From assembly GCF_000380245.2 (NCBI RefSeq), contig NZ_HG428741.1:1475889-1539888 (forward strand): a stretch of 64,000 bases of DNA, in the 5' to 3' direction. Positions 26,809-35,035 of this stretch are shown one piece after another. The notes under the pieces are model-generated. The model was not told the DNA's origin, did not search any database, and saw only the letters and a list, made by a program, of their open reading frames with translations. This DNA is from Bacillus massiliigorillae (GTDB lineage: Bacteria; Bacillota; Bacilli; Bacillales; DSM-1321). Position 1 is the first letter of the stretch; every line of letters begins with the position of its first letter. Both the position numbers and the translations under genes were made by a program.

Positions 26809-26844
26809 AATCTCCAACTCAATGAGTGAAGGGGATTATTTTTT
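26809..26844 (+). terminator. Terminator after the globin gene, near-copy of 17709
   Basis: AATCTCC and GGGGATT pair (one G-U) around a loop with CTCA/TGAG, followed by T residues. The sequence repeats that at 17709-17741 with few changes. Confidence 0.75.
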
Positions 26845-26920
26845 GTTTTAAAACGACAAACATTTCTACAATCGTTAATCAAAAAAAATTCATTTCATAC
26901 GCTAAAGATAATTTGTTAGC

Positions 26921-27031
26921 GTCACAATCATTGCAGGAGAACGTGGTAAGGGGGTTAACGTCGTTGCAAAAGAAGTTCGAAAATTAACTGTAAATGCTGA
27001 TGAAATAATAAAAAAGTATGCGAACGATTAA
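26921..27031 (+). pseudogene. Relic of a chemoreceptor signalling domain
   Basis: In one frame the bases encode AGERGKGVNVVAKEVRKL and then VNADEIIKKYAND before a stop. This matches the conserved hairpin of methyl-accepting proteins (compare AGKYGNSFAVVAEEVRKLS in HemAT here), with damaged residues. No start or upstream signalling sequence exists. It is a dead fragment, likely from a transducer that included or neighboured the globin gene at 26164. Confidence 0.75.
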
Positions 27032-27083
27032 CAAAGATACACGCATAATGTTAATTTCACATACTTTTATGATTTAAGACTAC

Positions 27084-27260
27084 TTAATCTACCTTCTTTT
27101 TTTGAGAATCATTTGAATCACTAGTATTTGTTGTAGAGTCTGCTTTTGCTTTTTTCGTATTAATAGCAACAAAGACTATAAAAAAGCAAAATATAACAAA
27201 GATCATGATTGCTAAAATGATAGCTGACGTTTCAAAGCTGCTGTCTAACAAATAAAACAT
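27084..27260 (-). CDS. Small single-helix membrane protein
   Basis: A minus-strand frame of about 55-58 residues. TAGGAG touches the ATG at 27260, so the TTG at 27251, 9 bases further, may be the true start. Residues from about 10 to 32 form one membrane helix (SAIILAIMIFVIFCFFIVFV), followed by a short hydrophilic tail rich in Ser, Thr, Asn and Lys (DSTTNTSDSNDSQKKK). It is transcribed alone. The protein is unrecognised, but the ribosome binding site and clean domain layout make it credible. Confidence 0.55.
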   Translation of the reverse strand: MFYLLDSSFETSAIILAIMIFVIFCFFIVFVAINTKKAKADSTTNTSDSNDSQKKKVD

Positions 27261-27535
27261 CTCCTAAAATGGACTTTTTTTTATTATAGCATTATTTTGA
27301 TATATTGTAATTTACTTAATTTTTAGTCATAAGTGACTTGTTGTCTATGAATTTGCTGTGAATCATTGATAGGGATTGATTGGTGAAAAAAATATTTGAA
27401 TGTTGTAAAGCGGTAAATAAAGAACGTTGGGAATTTTAATTCTGAATTTTCAGAAAAAACATTCATGAATGATTCGTTTTCGTTTATAATATAAAGAATT
27501 CGAGTATTAAATAATTCAGAAATGTGGTGTTTTAC

Positions 27536-28708
27536 GTGCTTTCAAGAGAATTAATGAAACAAATACCTTTACCAGCATTACTGTTAGATGAAGCTGCGTT
27601 TGAAAGTAATTGTAAAAGCATTGCAGCTAAAGCAAATGGAAAGACTATTCGAATTGCAACAAAATCGATTCGCTCTGCTAAAGTTTTACAACGAATACTA
27701 GAATCGGATAGCGTATTTAAAGGGTTAATGTGCTTTAGTCCACGTGAAGCTGTATTTTTAATAGAAAAAGGTTTTGATGATCTATTGCTAGGTTATCCAT
27801 GCTGGGATGAAGAAGCTATCGGTGAAATTGCGAAGCATAATAAAAATGGTAGAAGAATAATATGCATGGTAGATTCGGAGGAGCATATCGACTTTTTAGA
27901 ACGTATTGGTCAACAAGTGAATGGTAAACTAAATATTTGTATTGATGTTGACATGAGTACAAAATTTGGCTCTCTTCACTTCGGTGTTAGGAGATCACCA
28001 CTTACTAATGAAATAGATGTCCTACAAGTTGCGAGGAAAATAAAGAACTGTGAACATTTAGAACTGATTGGTTTAATGGGGTATGAGGCACAAATTGCAG
28101 GTGTTGGAGAACAAATGCCTTCGCAGCAATTGAAGAATAAAGTTGTGGCATATATGAAAAGAAAATCGATTCAAGAAATCGCTCAACGACGAAAAAGAAT
28201 GGTTGATGCTCTAAAACAGGAAGGATTTATACTTACACTAGTAAATGGTGGCGGAACAGGAAGCATGGATACCACTTCAAAAGAAGAAGTTGTCACAGAA
28301 ATAACGGTTGGTTCAGGTATTTATTCCCCGTTATTATTCGACTATTATTCTTCATTTCAATATAAACCGGCCTTATTCTTTGCATTACCAATCGTAAGAA
28401 TACCTTCTCCTCATATATATACTTGTCTTGGAGGTGGATATATTTCATCAGGACCTGCAGGTAAAGATAAAGTTCCACAGCCTGTCTATCCAAAAGGTGG
28501 TAGGCTTCTTCCGTTAGAAGGAGCAGGGGAGGTGCAAACACCCGTCTACTTTGATGAAGCCCAATTGCAAATAGGAGATCCAATCATTTTTAGAGCTGCA
28601 AAAGCTGGAGAAATTTGTGAGCGTTTTCAGGAAATCGTTTGTATATCAAATGGTCAAATAATTGAACGATACGAAACGTATCGTGGAGAAGGGGGATGTT
28701 TTTTATGA
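27536..28708 (+). CDS. PLP-dependent amino acid deaminase/aldolase (alanine racemase fold)
   Basis: Fold-III pyridoxal-phosphate enzyme of about 390 residues, of the D-threonine aldolase/D-serine dehydratase type. The N-terminal barrel carries the PLP lysine in IRIATKSIRS, followed by FKGLMCFSPREAVFL, the NICIDVDMSTKFGSLHFGVRRS substrate side and LVNGGGTGSMDTT. The C-terminal part forms the second domain, including the metal/substrate region (YTCLGGGYISSGPAGKD). The start is uncertain; a GTG at 27536 has GTGGTG before it, and a GTG at 27524 is in frame. It overlaps the FAD oxidase gene by ATGA, so the two are one operon. Substrate is unknown. Confidence 0.82.
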   Translation: MLSRELMKQIPLPALLLDEAAFESNCKSIAAKANGKTIRIATKSIRSAKVLQRILESDSVFKGLMCFSPREAVFLIEKGFDDLLLGYPCWDEEAIGEIAKHNKNGRRIICMVDSEEHIDFLERIGQQVNGKLNICIDVDMSTKFGSLHFGVRRSPLTNEIDVLQVARKIKNCEHLELIGLMGYEAQIAGVGEQMPSQQLKNKVVAYMKRKSIQEIAQRRKRMVDALKQEGFILTLVNGGGTGSMDTTSKEEVVTEITVGSGIYSPLLFDYYSSFQYKPALFFALPIVRIPSPHIYTCLGGGYISSGPAGKDKVPQPVYPKGGRLLPLEGAGEVQTPVYFDEAQLQIGDPIIFRAAKAGEICERFQEIVCISNGQIIERYETYRGEGGCFL

Positions 28709-30039
28709 CTAAAATAGTTGAAAAACAAACATGGAAAAACTGGGCACATACTAGTGTAAGCACTCCAGAAAAAATCATATACCCAAGTTCTATTGAAGAA
28801 GTATGTACAATTGTAAAGGATGCGGCTTTACATAATAAGAAAATTCGAGTAGTTGGCGCAGGGCATTCGTTTACTAAAATTGTTCAAACAAATGATTGGC
28901 TATTATCATTGGATTTATTAAGTGGAATACAAGAACTAAATGAAGAAGAAGATACAGCCACTATTCTTGCTGGAACAAGATTGTATGCTATTGGAGAAGC
29001 TCTTGGTAAAAAAGGTTATTCTCAGGAAAATCTAGGAGACGTGAATGTTCAAAGTATTGCTGGAGCACTATCTACTGGAACGCATGGTACTGGCTTAGCT
29101 TTTGGAAATGTTTCCACTCAAGTGATAGCATTGAAATTAGTTACTGCTTCAGGTGAAGTGTTGTCTCTATCCGAAAAAAATAATCCAGAATATTTCAAAG
29201 CTAGTCTTGTTTCACTTGGGATGTTAGGCATAATTGTAGAAGTTACTGTGAGAATTATAAAAAGTCCAGTATATGAATATATTAGTGATAAAATTTCGTA
29301 TGAACATCTTGAAAAGCATTTAGAAGCATTAATTCATACAAATCGCCATTTCGAGTTTTACTTATTTCCTTTTTCAGACTTAGTTCAAGTTAAAACGATG
29401 AATATTACAGATAAAAGCCCTCAAAGTTTAAAAGGTCATTATTATAAAAATCTTATTCTTGAAAACTACTTATTTTATATCATTTCTGAAACATGTAGAA
29501 TCTTCCCTAAAACAAGCTCTTTTTTTAGTAAAATGTCTGCTAAAGCAATAGGAAAAGCAAACATTACATCGCATAGCTATAATCTATTTGCTACACCACG
29601 CCTAGTTCGGTTTAGGGAAGTTGAATACTCTATTCCTTTGGAGCATATGAAGAGTGTTTTACGTGAAATCAGGAAGCAAATAGAAACAAAACGATACAAT
29701 GTCCATTTCCCTATAGAGTGTCGGACGGTAAAAGGAGATGAAATTTGGCTTAGTCCAGCATATAATCGTGACTCGTTTTATATCGCTTTTCATATGTATA
29801 AAGGAATGCCATACGAAGAGTATTTTTATGATATGGAACAAATTATGAAAAAATATGAAGGGCGTCCTCATTGGGGAAAAATGCATAAAAGAAGCAATAG
29901 AGAATTACGAGATTTATATCCTAAGTTTACAGATTTCCAAATAATTAGAAATGAATTAGATCCTAAGGGGATTTTTCTGAATGATTATTTAGCGGATTTA
30001 TTTTCTAATACAACGGAAAACCAAGTGTTAAACTTGTAA
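28705..30039 (+). CDS. FAD-linked sugar-lactone/alditol oxidase
   Basis: VAO-type flavoprotein of 444 residues, related to D-arabinono-1,4-lactone oxidase and L-gulonolactone oxidase. The FAD domain has IRVVGAGHSFTKI (the His of GHS is the usual covalent FAD site), then GDVNVQSIAGALSTGTHGTG. The C-terminal domain has WGKMHKRSNRELRDLYPKF and LDPKGIFLNDYL, as in ALO enzymes. The ATG at 28705 follows GAGAAGGGGG by 9 bases and overlaps the preceding stop codon (ATGA), so the two are co-translated. A strong terminator ends the operon. The pairing with the PLP enzyme suggests a shared sugar- or amino-acid-derived substrate, which is inference. Confidence 0.85.
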   Translation: MTKIVEKQTWKNWAHTSVSTPEKIIYPSSIEEVCTIVKDAALHNKKIRVVGAGHSFTKIVQTNDWLLSLDLLSGIQELNEEEDTATILAGTRLYAIGEALGKKGYSQENLGDVNVQSIAGALSTGTHGTGLAFGNVSTQVIALKLVTASGEVLSLSEKNNPEYFKASLVSLGMLGIIVEVTVRIIKSPVYEYISDKISYEHLEKHLEALIHTNRHFEFYLFPFSDLVQVKTMNITDKSPQSLKGHYYKNLILENYLFYIISETCRIFPKTSSFFSKMSAKAIGKANITSHSYNLFATPRLVRFREVEYSIPLEHMKSVLREIRKQIETKRYNVHFPIECRTVKGDEIWLSPAYNRDSFYIAFHMYKGMPYEEYFYDMEQIMKKYEGRPHWGKMHKRSNRELRDLYPKFTDFQIIRNELDPKGIFLNDYLADLFSNTTENQVLNL

Positions 30040-30088
30040 AAGTTCTTAAGAACCTGTAAATAAAGTGGTAAAAATATTGTGAAAGAAA

Positions 30089-30130
30089 AAGACGATATTC
30101 CATTATATTTTGGAATATCGTCTTATTTTT
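30089..30130 (+). terminator. Terminator after the PLP/FAD operon
   Basis: AAGACGATATTCCA and TGGAATATCGTCTT form a perfect 14-bp stem, followed by A and a T run. Confidence 0.92.
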
Positions 30131-30285
30131 TTAAGTTCTTTACATATAACAATAAAGCGTACATATTGCAAAAACTGTGTCATTTAATAAATATCAGATT
30201 TTTGGTATTAGATATTTGCTATTTTGGTATTATTTTTAGCTGCTTTAACTGTTAATTTATAGATTATAATAGTTTTCAGAAAATA

Positions 30286-30314
30286 TTTACAATTAAGGAT
30301 ATTCATGTTATCTT
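30286..30314 (+). promoter_or_regulatory. Candidate promoter of the paa operon
   Basis: TTTACA (30286-30291), 17 bases, then TATCTT (30309-30314) gives a plausible sigma-A promoter, with the palindrome at 30325-30360 immediately downstream. A leader of about 320 bases to paaK would result. Confidence 0.35.
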
Positions 30315-30324
30315 AATTTTAAAT

Positions 30325-30360
30325 ATAACGAAAATATATCATTCGAAATATATTCGTTAT
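30325..30360 (+). promoter_or_regulatory. Candidate PaaX operator before paaK
   Basis: ATAACGAAAATATAT (30325-30339) and ATATATTCGTTAT (30348-30360) are near-perfect inverted arms. The motif TATTCGTTATG (30351-30361) recurs as TATTCGATATG before paaX at 41175-41185. A palindrome overlapping the predicted transcription start suits a repressor. Assignment to PaaX is inference. Confidence 0.4.
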
Positions 30361-30383
30361 GTTTGAAAAATATTTATGTTTTG

Positions 30384-30605
30384 GAAGCTTGTAAGTTGGA
30401 TTTGTTATGAGAAGCACTTTTATATTGTTATTGCTTAATAAATGTCCGTCTCCTCCAATTTGTAAGCTAACTTATAAGGCAAAAGGTGCAAGGAATAAAT
30501 CCGTAAATTTCATGATGGAAGCTTGATGTTCATTTCAAAACGCCTTTAATTCCCCTGCGTTTTAATGAAAGAGTCCGGTCTCTTGAAGATTTAACTTACA
30601 AGCTT
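30384..30605 (+). repeat. 222-bp element bounded by 13-base inverted repeats in the paaK leader
   Basis: AAGCTTGTAAGTT (30384-30396) and AACTTACAAGCTT (30593-30605) are perfect inverted repeats. Further pairing continues inward in short blocks (GAGA, CT-TT and others). A third, imperfect palindrome of the same motif (TTGTAAG...CTTATAA) lies inside at about 30463-30480. Nested AAAACGC/GCGTTTT forms an internal hairpin near 30537-30564. It may be a structured leader RNA, a multi-site operator or a small inserted palindrome. Confidence 0.55.
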
Positions 30606-30646
30606 TCAGAATAAATTAGCAAATAGAATGGGAAGGGGTATATTAA

Positions 30647-31972
30647 ATGATTATTCATGAAGTTGAAACATATTCAGAAAATGAGATGAAAGCGCTTCAA
30701 TTAACTCGATTACAAGAAACATTAAAAAGAGTCTATGGGAATGTTCCATTCTATCATAGTAAATTTGATGAACTTGGTTTAAAACCAGAGGATATAAAAA
30801 CTGTAGAAGACATCAGTAAATTACCATTCACAGTGAAAGCGGATTTACGAAATAGTAAACCATTTGAATTATTTGCAACTTCCATGAAAGAAGTAGTGCG
30901 TATTCATGCATCATCTGGAACGAGTGGCACACCAACTATTGTGGGCTATACAGAAGGAGATATTAATAATTGGGCTGATATTGTCGCTCGTGCTATAGCG
31001 ATTGCTGGTGGAGAAGCGGATGGGGTTTTCCAGAATGCATATGGTTATGGCTTATTTACTGGTGGATTAGGGCTTCATTATGGTGGAGAAAGACTGGGTA
31101 TGGCTACAATACCTATTTCCGGTGGTAATACTACTCGACAAATTAATATTATTGAAGAGTGTAAACCGACAGTCATAGCTGGTACTCCTTCATATATTCT
31201 TAGAATTGCAGAAGAAATGGAAAGTATGGGTAAAGATCCTCTTGAATCTTCATTGAAATTCGGGATTTTTGGTGCGGAGCCATGGTCGGAAGAATTAAGA
31301 AAAGTATTAGAATCTAAGCTAGGCATTAAGGCTTGTGATATTTATGGTTTAAGCGAAGTGATGGGACCTGGTATTGCAATGGAATGTCATGAAGCTCAAG
31401 ATGGATTACATATTGCAGAAGATCATTTCATTGTAGAAGTCATCAATCCAGATACACTACAACCAGTTCCAGATGGTGAAGAAGGAGAGTTAGTATTTAC
31501 GAGTTTAACGAAAGAAGCTTCTCCGGTCATTCGTTATCGAACAGGAGATATCGCTTCTATTACTAGGGGCACATGTAGTTGTGGACGAACAACCGCTCGC
31601 ATGTCTCGTGTGAAAGGACGCATTGATGATATGCTAATTATTCGTGGAGTAAATGTGTTTCCTTCGGAGATAGAAGAATGCTTACTTCGAAATGAAGATT
31701 TAGTTCCACATTATCAAGTACATTTATATCATGAAGATGCAATGGATCATGTTGAATTACATGTCGAAATAAATGAACAAATATATCGGAATTGTAACGA
31801 TGATTTAAAAAATGATTATATAAAAACAGTGGCTAAGAATGTTCGACACGATATGAAAAATTACTGTTTAGTAACGATGAAAGTGAATGTGTTAGCACCT
31901 GGTAGTATACCTAGATCAGAGGGAAAAGCGATTCGTATTATCGATCATCGTAAGAAAGGATTACCAGTTTAA
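30647..31972 (+). CDS. paaK: Phenylacetate-CoA ligase
   Basis: Cytoplasmic AMP-forming ligase that activates phenylacetate to phenylacetyl-CoA, the entry step of the pathway. The adenylate-forming motif is ASSGTSGTPTIVGYTEGD near residue 87, with DIYGLSEVMGPG and RYRTGDIA in the core, and the C-terminal RGVNVFPSEIEE segment typical of PaaK. At 441 residues it is family length. GGAAGGGG precedes the ATG. It is first in the operon, after a long leader. Confidence 0.95.
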   Translation: MIIHEVETYSENEMKALQLTRLQETLKRVYGNVPFYHSKFDELGLKPEDIKTVEDISKLPFTVKADLRNSKPFELFATSMKEVVRIHASSGTSGTPTIVGYTEGDINNWADIVARAIAIAGGEADGVFQNAYGYGLFTGGLGLHYGGERLGMATIPISGGNTTRQINIIEECKPTVIAGTPSYILRIAEEMESMGKDPLESSLKFGIFGAEPWSEELRKVLESKLGIKACDIYGLSEVMGPGIAMECHEAQDGLHIAEDHFIVEVINPDTLQPVPDGEEGELVFTSLTKEASPVIRYRTGDIASITRGTCSCGRTTARMSRVKGRIDDMLIIRGVNVFPSEIEECLLRNEDLVPHYQVHLYHEDAMDHVELHVEINEQIYRNCNDDLKNDYIKTVAKNVRHDMKNYCLVTMKVNVLAPGSIPRSEGKAIRIIDHRKKGLPV

Positions 31973-32058
31973 AAATAGTTTTCAGAATTTATTGACTTTT
32001 TATATAACTCAAATCTATAATACGGTTATAAAAGTGTTATATGAAGGAGGATTTCATA

Positions 32059-33012
32059 ATGACGATTGTAACAGAATCATCAGATTCCCAAAAACTCGAA
32101 TTGTTTATACAAAAGATAAATAATGGAGAAAAAATCGAAGCTGACGATTGGATGCCTGAGGATTATCGAACAGCACTGATTAAGTTAATATCAATGCATG
32201 GTATTAGCGAAATTATGGGAGCGCTTCCCGAGAAAGAATGGGTTCCCAAAGCACCTTCTTTACGAAGAAAATTAGGGATTATGGCGAAAGTTCAAGATGA
32301 GATGGGGCACGGTCAATTGTTGCTACGAGTAGCAGAAGATTTGTTAAAACCTTACGGAAAAGATCGAGGAGATTTAATGCAAGATCTTTTCAACGGAGAT
32401 TTAAAGTTTCATAACGTGTTCCATATGGCTACTAAATCTTGGGGTGATGCTGGGCTAATCGGTTGGCTTGTTGATGGAGCAGCGATTATGTCTCAAACAA
32501 ATATGCTAAATGCATCATACGGACCTTATGCTAGAGCTCTTCATCGAATTTGTGCGGAAGAAGTATTTCACGCCCAACATGGAGAAGCAATCATTATGGC
32601 TTTAGTTGAGGGTACTGCAGAGCAGAAAGCATTAGTCCAAGATGCGCTAAATCGTTGGTGGGAATCATTGCTTATGTTTTTTGGGCCGGCGAGTAGTGAA
32701 ACAACCGGCACATCTAAGCAAGATATAACAATAAAATATAAAATTCGTGTAAAGACAAATGAAGAATTACGTCAAAAGTTTTTTACGAAGTATGTACCAA
32801 GAATTCAGTCTATAGGTTTAATAATACCTGATTCGACTATTCATTTTGATGAAGAACAGCAACAATGGATTTATCAACAACCGGACTGGAATGAATTTAA
32901 GAAAATTATTAGTAATCAAGGACCACGTTCACAAGACCGTTTAAGACTACGAAGAACATCTTATGAAAACAACGCATGGGTTCGCGATGCTTTAGCAGAA
33001 ACAATCCATTAA
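32059..33012 (+). CDS. paaA: Phenylacetyl-CoA epoxidase catalytic subunit A
   Basis: Oxygenase subunit with a carboxylate-bridged di-iron site that epoxidises the aromatic ring of phenylacetyl-CoA. Di-iron motifs are visible in QDEMGHGQLL (E-x-x-H) near residue 77 and CAEEVFHAQHGEA (E-x-x-H) near 166. At 317 residues it matches PaaA. The true start is the ATG at 32059, 8 bases after AAGGAGG; the ATG at 32041 precedes that ribosome binding site. It works in a complex with PaaB, PaaC and PaaD. Confidence 0.95.
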   Translation: MTIVTESSDSQKLELFIQKINNGEKIEADDWMPEDYRTALIKLISMHGISEIMGALPEKEWVPKAPSLRRKLGIMAKVQDEMGHGQLLLRVAEDLLKPYGKDRGDLMQDLFNGDLKFHNVFHMATKSWGDAGLIGWLVDGAAIMSQTNMLNASYGPYARALHRICAEEVFHAQHGEAIIMALVEGTAEQKALVQDALNRWWESLLMFFGPASSETTGTSKQDITIKYKIRVKTNEELRQKFFTKYVPRIQSIGLIIPDSTIHFDEEQQQWIYQQPDWNEFKKIISNQGPRSQDRLRLRRTSYENNAWVRDALAETIH

Positions 33013-33033
33013 TTGAAAAGGAGGTTAATGCCA

Positions 33034-33387
33034 ATGACTAATGAGAAAAAAAACTTTTACCAAGAGTATGAAGTATTCAGTAAAAAAACACCAACTTCCG
33101 CGTTTCAACATCAATTCAGCTTACTTGCTCCAAATAAAGAAATGGCTCTAATAATGGCTCAAGAAAACTTCATGCGTCGCGATACTGTTGCAGACATTTG
33201 GGTAGTAAATCGTAAAGACATCGGAGCCATAACACCAGAAGATAAACAAATGCTTGTGCGCTTAGATAACAAAGACTATCGAACAACGAAAGGTTATGGT
33301 TATTTAAGAGAAAGATGGCGTCATTATGAACAAAAGATGCTTGATGAGAAAGAAATTCTATCTTGGGCAGGAGGGGATCAAAAATGA
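33034..33387 (+). CDS. paaB: Phenylacetyl-CoA epoxidase subunit B
   Basis: Small structural subunit (117 residues) of the epoxidase complex. The PaaB signature EYEVFSKKTPTSAFQHQFSL is near the N-terminus, and the ENFMRRDTVADIWVV segment follows. The ATG at 33034 lies 9 bases after AAAGGAGG. Its stop overlaps the start of paaC by ATGA, so the two are translationally coupled. Confidence 0.93.
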   Translation: MTNEKKNFYQEYEVFSKKTPTSAFQHQFSLLAPNKEMALIMAQENFMRRDTVADIWVVNRKDIGAITPEDKQMLVRLDNKDYRTTKGYGYLRERWRHYEQKMLDEKEILSWAGGDQK

Positions 33388-34193
33388 GTCAAGACGCGGT
33401 AACTATGACTTCTGAATATAAAACGGCTTTAGTTGAATTATTATTTCAACTAGCGGATGATGACTTCTTATATTCATTTCGAAATTCGGAATGGCTAGGG
33501 TTAGCTCCGCATATAGAAGAAGATGTGGCATCTTCTTCTATTACGCAAGATAGTATGGGCCACGCAGCTATGTTTTATGGATTATTGCAAGAATTAGGTG
33601 CAGGAAAAGCAGATGATTTAGCACATGCTCGCCCTGCTGCGGAAAGAAAGAATGCTATTATCGTAGAACGTTTGAACGGGCCTGGCTATTATATGGAAAA
33701 TGCTCAATATGATTGGGCGTTTGCAGTTGTTCGCAATTATTTTTATACACAAGCCAAAAAAATCAAAATGGATGCTTTAAAACAAAGTAGCTATGCACCT
33801 CTTGCAGAAGTGGCTGTAAAAGTGAATATGGAAATTTATTTTCATTTAATGCATTGGCGAACATGGTTTGTTCAATTATTAAATTCAACGGAAGAAGCGA
33901 AAACGCGTATGTCAGAAGCTATTGAGCAAGTGTGGAACGATTTTGGCGATGTATTTTCTTTAGGGAATCAAGACGCGGCTATTAAACAGCAAGGATTGTT
34001 AGATGGTGCAGATTTACAAGGAAAATGGATTGCTGCCATTACGCCAGTATTTAACTCTGTAGGTATTGAAGTTCCTAAAGAGCTTAAAGTGCAACAATAT
34101 AACGGGAGAAATGGACTACATACTAGTGAAATAGACGATGCTCTTGTAACTCTTTCTGAAGTATATAACTCTGATCCTGTTACAGCTTGGTAA
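33384..34193 (+). CDS. paaC: Phenylacetyl-CoA epoxidase structural subunit C
   Basis: Ferritin-like helical subunit, 269 residues, which stabilises PaaA in the epoxidase. PaaC features include LADDDFLYSFRNSEWLGLAPHIEEDVA, QDSMGHAAMFYGLL and the helix NMEIYFHLMHWRTWFVQLL. The ATG at 33384 overlaps the paaB stop and has AGGAGGGG upstream. The fold resembles PaaA, but it is not the catalytic subunit in known systems. Confidence 0.93.
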   Translation: MSQDAVTMTSEYKTALVELLFQLADDDFLYSFRNSEWLGLAPHIEEDVASSSITQDSMGHAAMFYGLLQELGAGKADDLAHARPAAERKNAIIVERLNGPGYYMENAQYDWAFAVVRNYFYTQAKKIKMDALKQSSYAPLAEVAVKVNMEIYFHLMHWRTWFVQLLNSTEEAKTRMSEAIEQVWNDFGDVFSLGNQDAAIKQQGLLDGADLQGKWIAAITPVFNSVGIEVPKELKVQQYNGRNGLHTSEIDDALVTLSEVYNSDPVTAW

Positions 34194-34216
34194 TTTTCTT
34201 TAAAGAGGTGAGAGAA

Positions 34217-34717
34217 ATGCAGGACCATATTCAAATAACAGAAAATGAAGTATTTCATATTTTGCGAAATGTAAAAGATCCTGAAATCGATACTGTTAGC
34301 ATAATTGATTTGGGAATGGTTGATTCGGTTGCAATTCAGCAAAATTCAATCTTAATTAAAGTATTACCTACTTTTCTGGGATGCCCGGCTTTAGAGTTTA
34401 TTAAAAAGAATATCATTCGTGCTGTACAAGATGTAACAGATTATGAGGTTGTAGAAGTTGAGTTTCTTACTTCTCCCCCTTGGACATCTGATCGCATTAC
34501 AGATGAGGGTAAAAAAGGATTAAAGGAATTTGGAATTTCCCCTCCGCCTAGTCAATTAGAAGAGGATGGCTCTTGGCATGTAGATTGTCCATATTGTGGT
34601 TCAACGTATGTTACGTTGGAGAATATTTTTGGCCCAACTGCATGTAGAAGCATTCTGTATTGTAAGAGTTGTAAAAATCCGTTTGAAGCAATGAAACCAG
34701 TATCTATATTAATGTAA
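34217..34717 (+). CDS. paaD: Phenylacetyl-CoA epoxidase subunit PaaD
   Basis: A 166-residue protein of the MIP18/DUF59 type that supports iron-sulfur or metallocentre maturation of the epoxidase. The N-terminal domain includes VKDPEIDTVSIIDLGMVDSV and FLGCPALEFI; the C-terminal part is a zinc ribbon with CPYCGS and CKSCKN, as in PaaD. The ATG at 34217 has AAAGAGGTGAG upstream. The usual reductase gene paaE does not follow. Confidence 0.93.
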   Translation: MQDHIQITENEVFHILRNVKDPEIDTVSIIDLGMVDSVAIQQNSILIKVLPTFLGCPALEFIKKNIIRAVQDVTDYEVVEVEFLTSPPWTSDRITDEGKKGLKEFGISPPPSQLEEDGSWHVDCPYCGSTYVTLENIFGPTACRSILYCKSCKNPFEAMKPVSILM

Positions 34718-34732
34718 TGGGAGGAAATATAA

Positions 34733-35035
34733 ATGGTTAAATTAATAGCTTTATATAAACATCCGGAAAATAAGGAAGAGTTTGATGAGCACTATTTCAA
34801 TGTTCATGGTCCAATTACTTCGAAAATTCCTGGACTTAGAAAAATGGAAGTAACAAAAATTGTTGGTTCTCCAATGGGTGGCGAAGGTGCTTATTATTTG
34901 CTATGTGAAATGTATTATGATGATCACGAAGCATTAAAACAAGGATTACGTTCAGTAGAAGGCAAAGCATCTGGTAAAGATTTAATGGGCTTTGCAGGTG
35001 AGCTGGTAACGCTAATGATTGGTGAAGAAGTATAA
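34733..35035 (+). CDS. EthD-family dimeric alpha-beta barrel protein
   Basis: A 100-residue protein with the EthD fold (KLIALYKHPENKEEFDEHYF, NVHGPITSKIPGLRKMEV, ALKQGLRSVEGKASGKDL). EthD-like proteins accompany monooxygenase systems such as EthB cytochrome P450. Here it follows paaD where paaE is expected, with TAATG overlap to the next gene and GGGAGG upstream. Its function is unknown; it has no cofactor motif that would make it a reductase. Confidence 0.85.
   Translation: MVKLIALYKHPENKEEFDEHYFNVHGPITSKIPGLRKMEVTKIVGSPMGGEGAYYLLCEMYYDDHEALKQGLRSVEGKASGKDLMGFAGELVTLMIGEEV

Noticed and set aside
30384..30605. T-box leader before paaK
   Set aside because: There is no T-box sequence (TGGNACCGCG type) and no classical specifier loop; the downstream gene is not an amino-acid gene.
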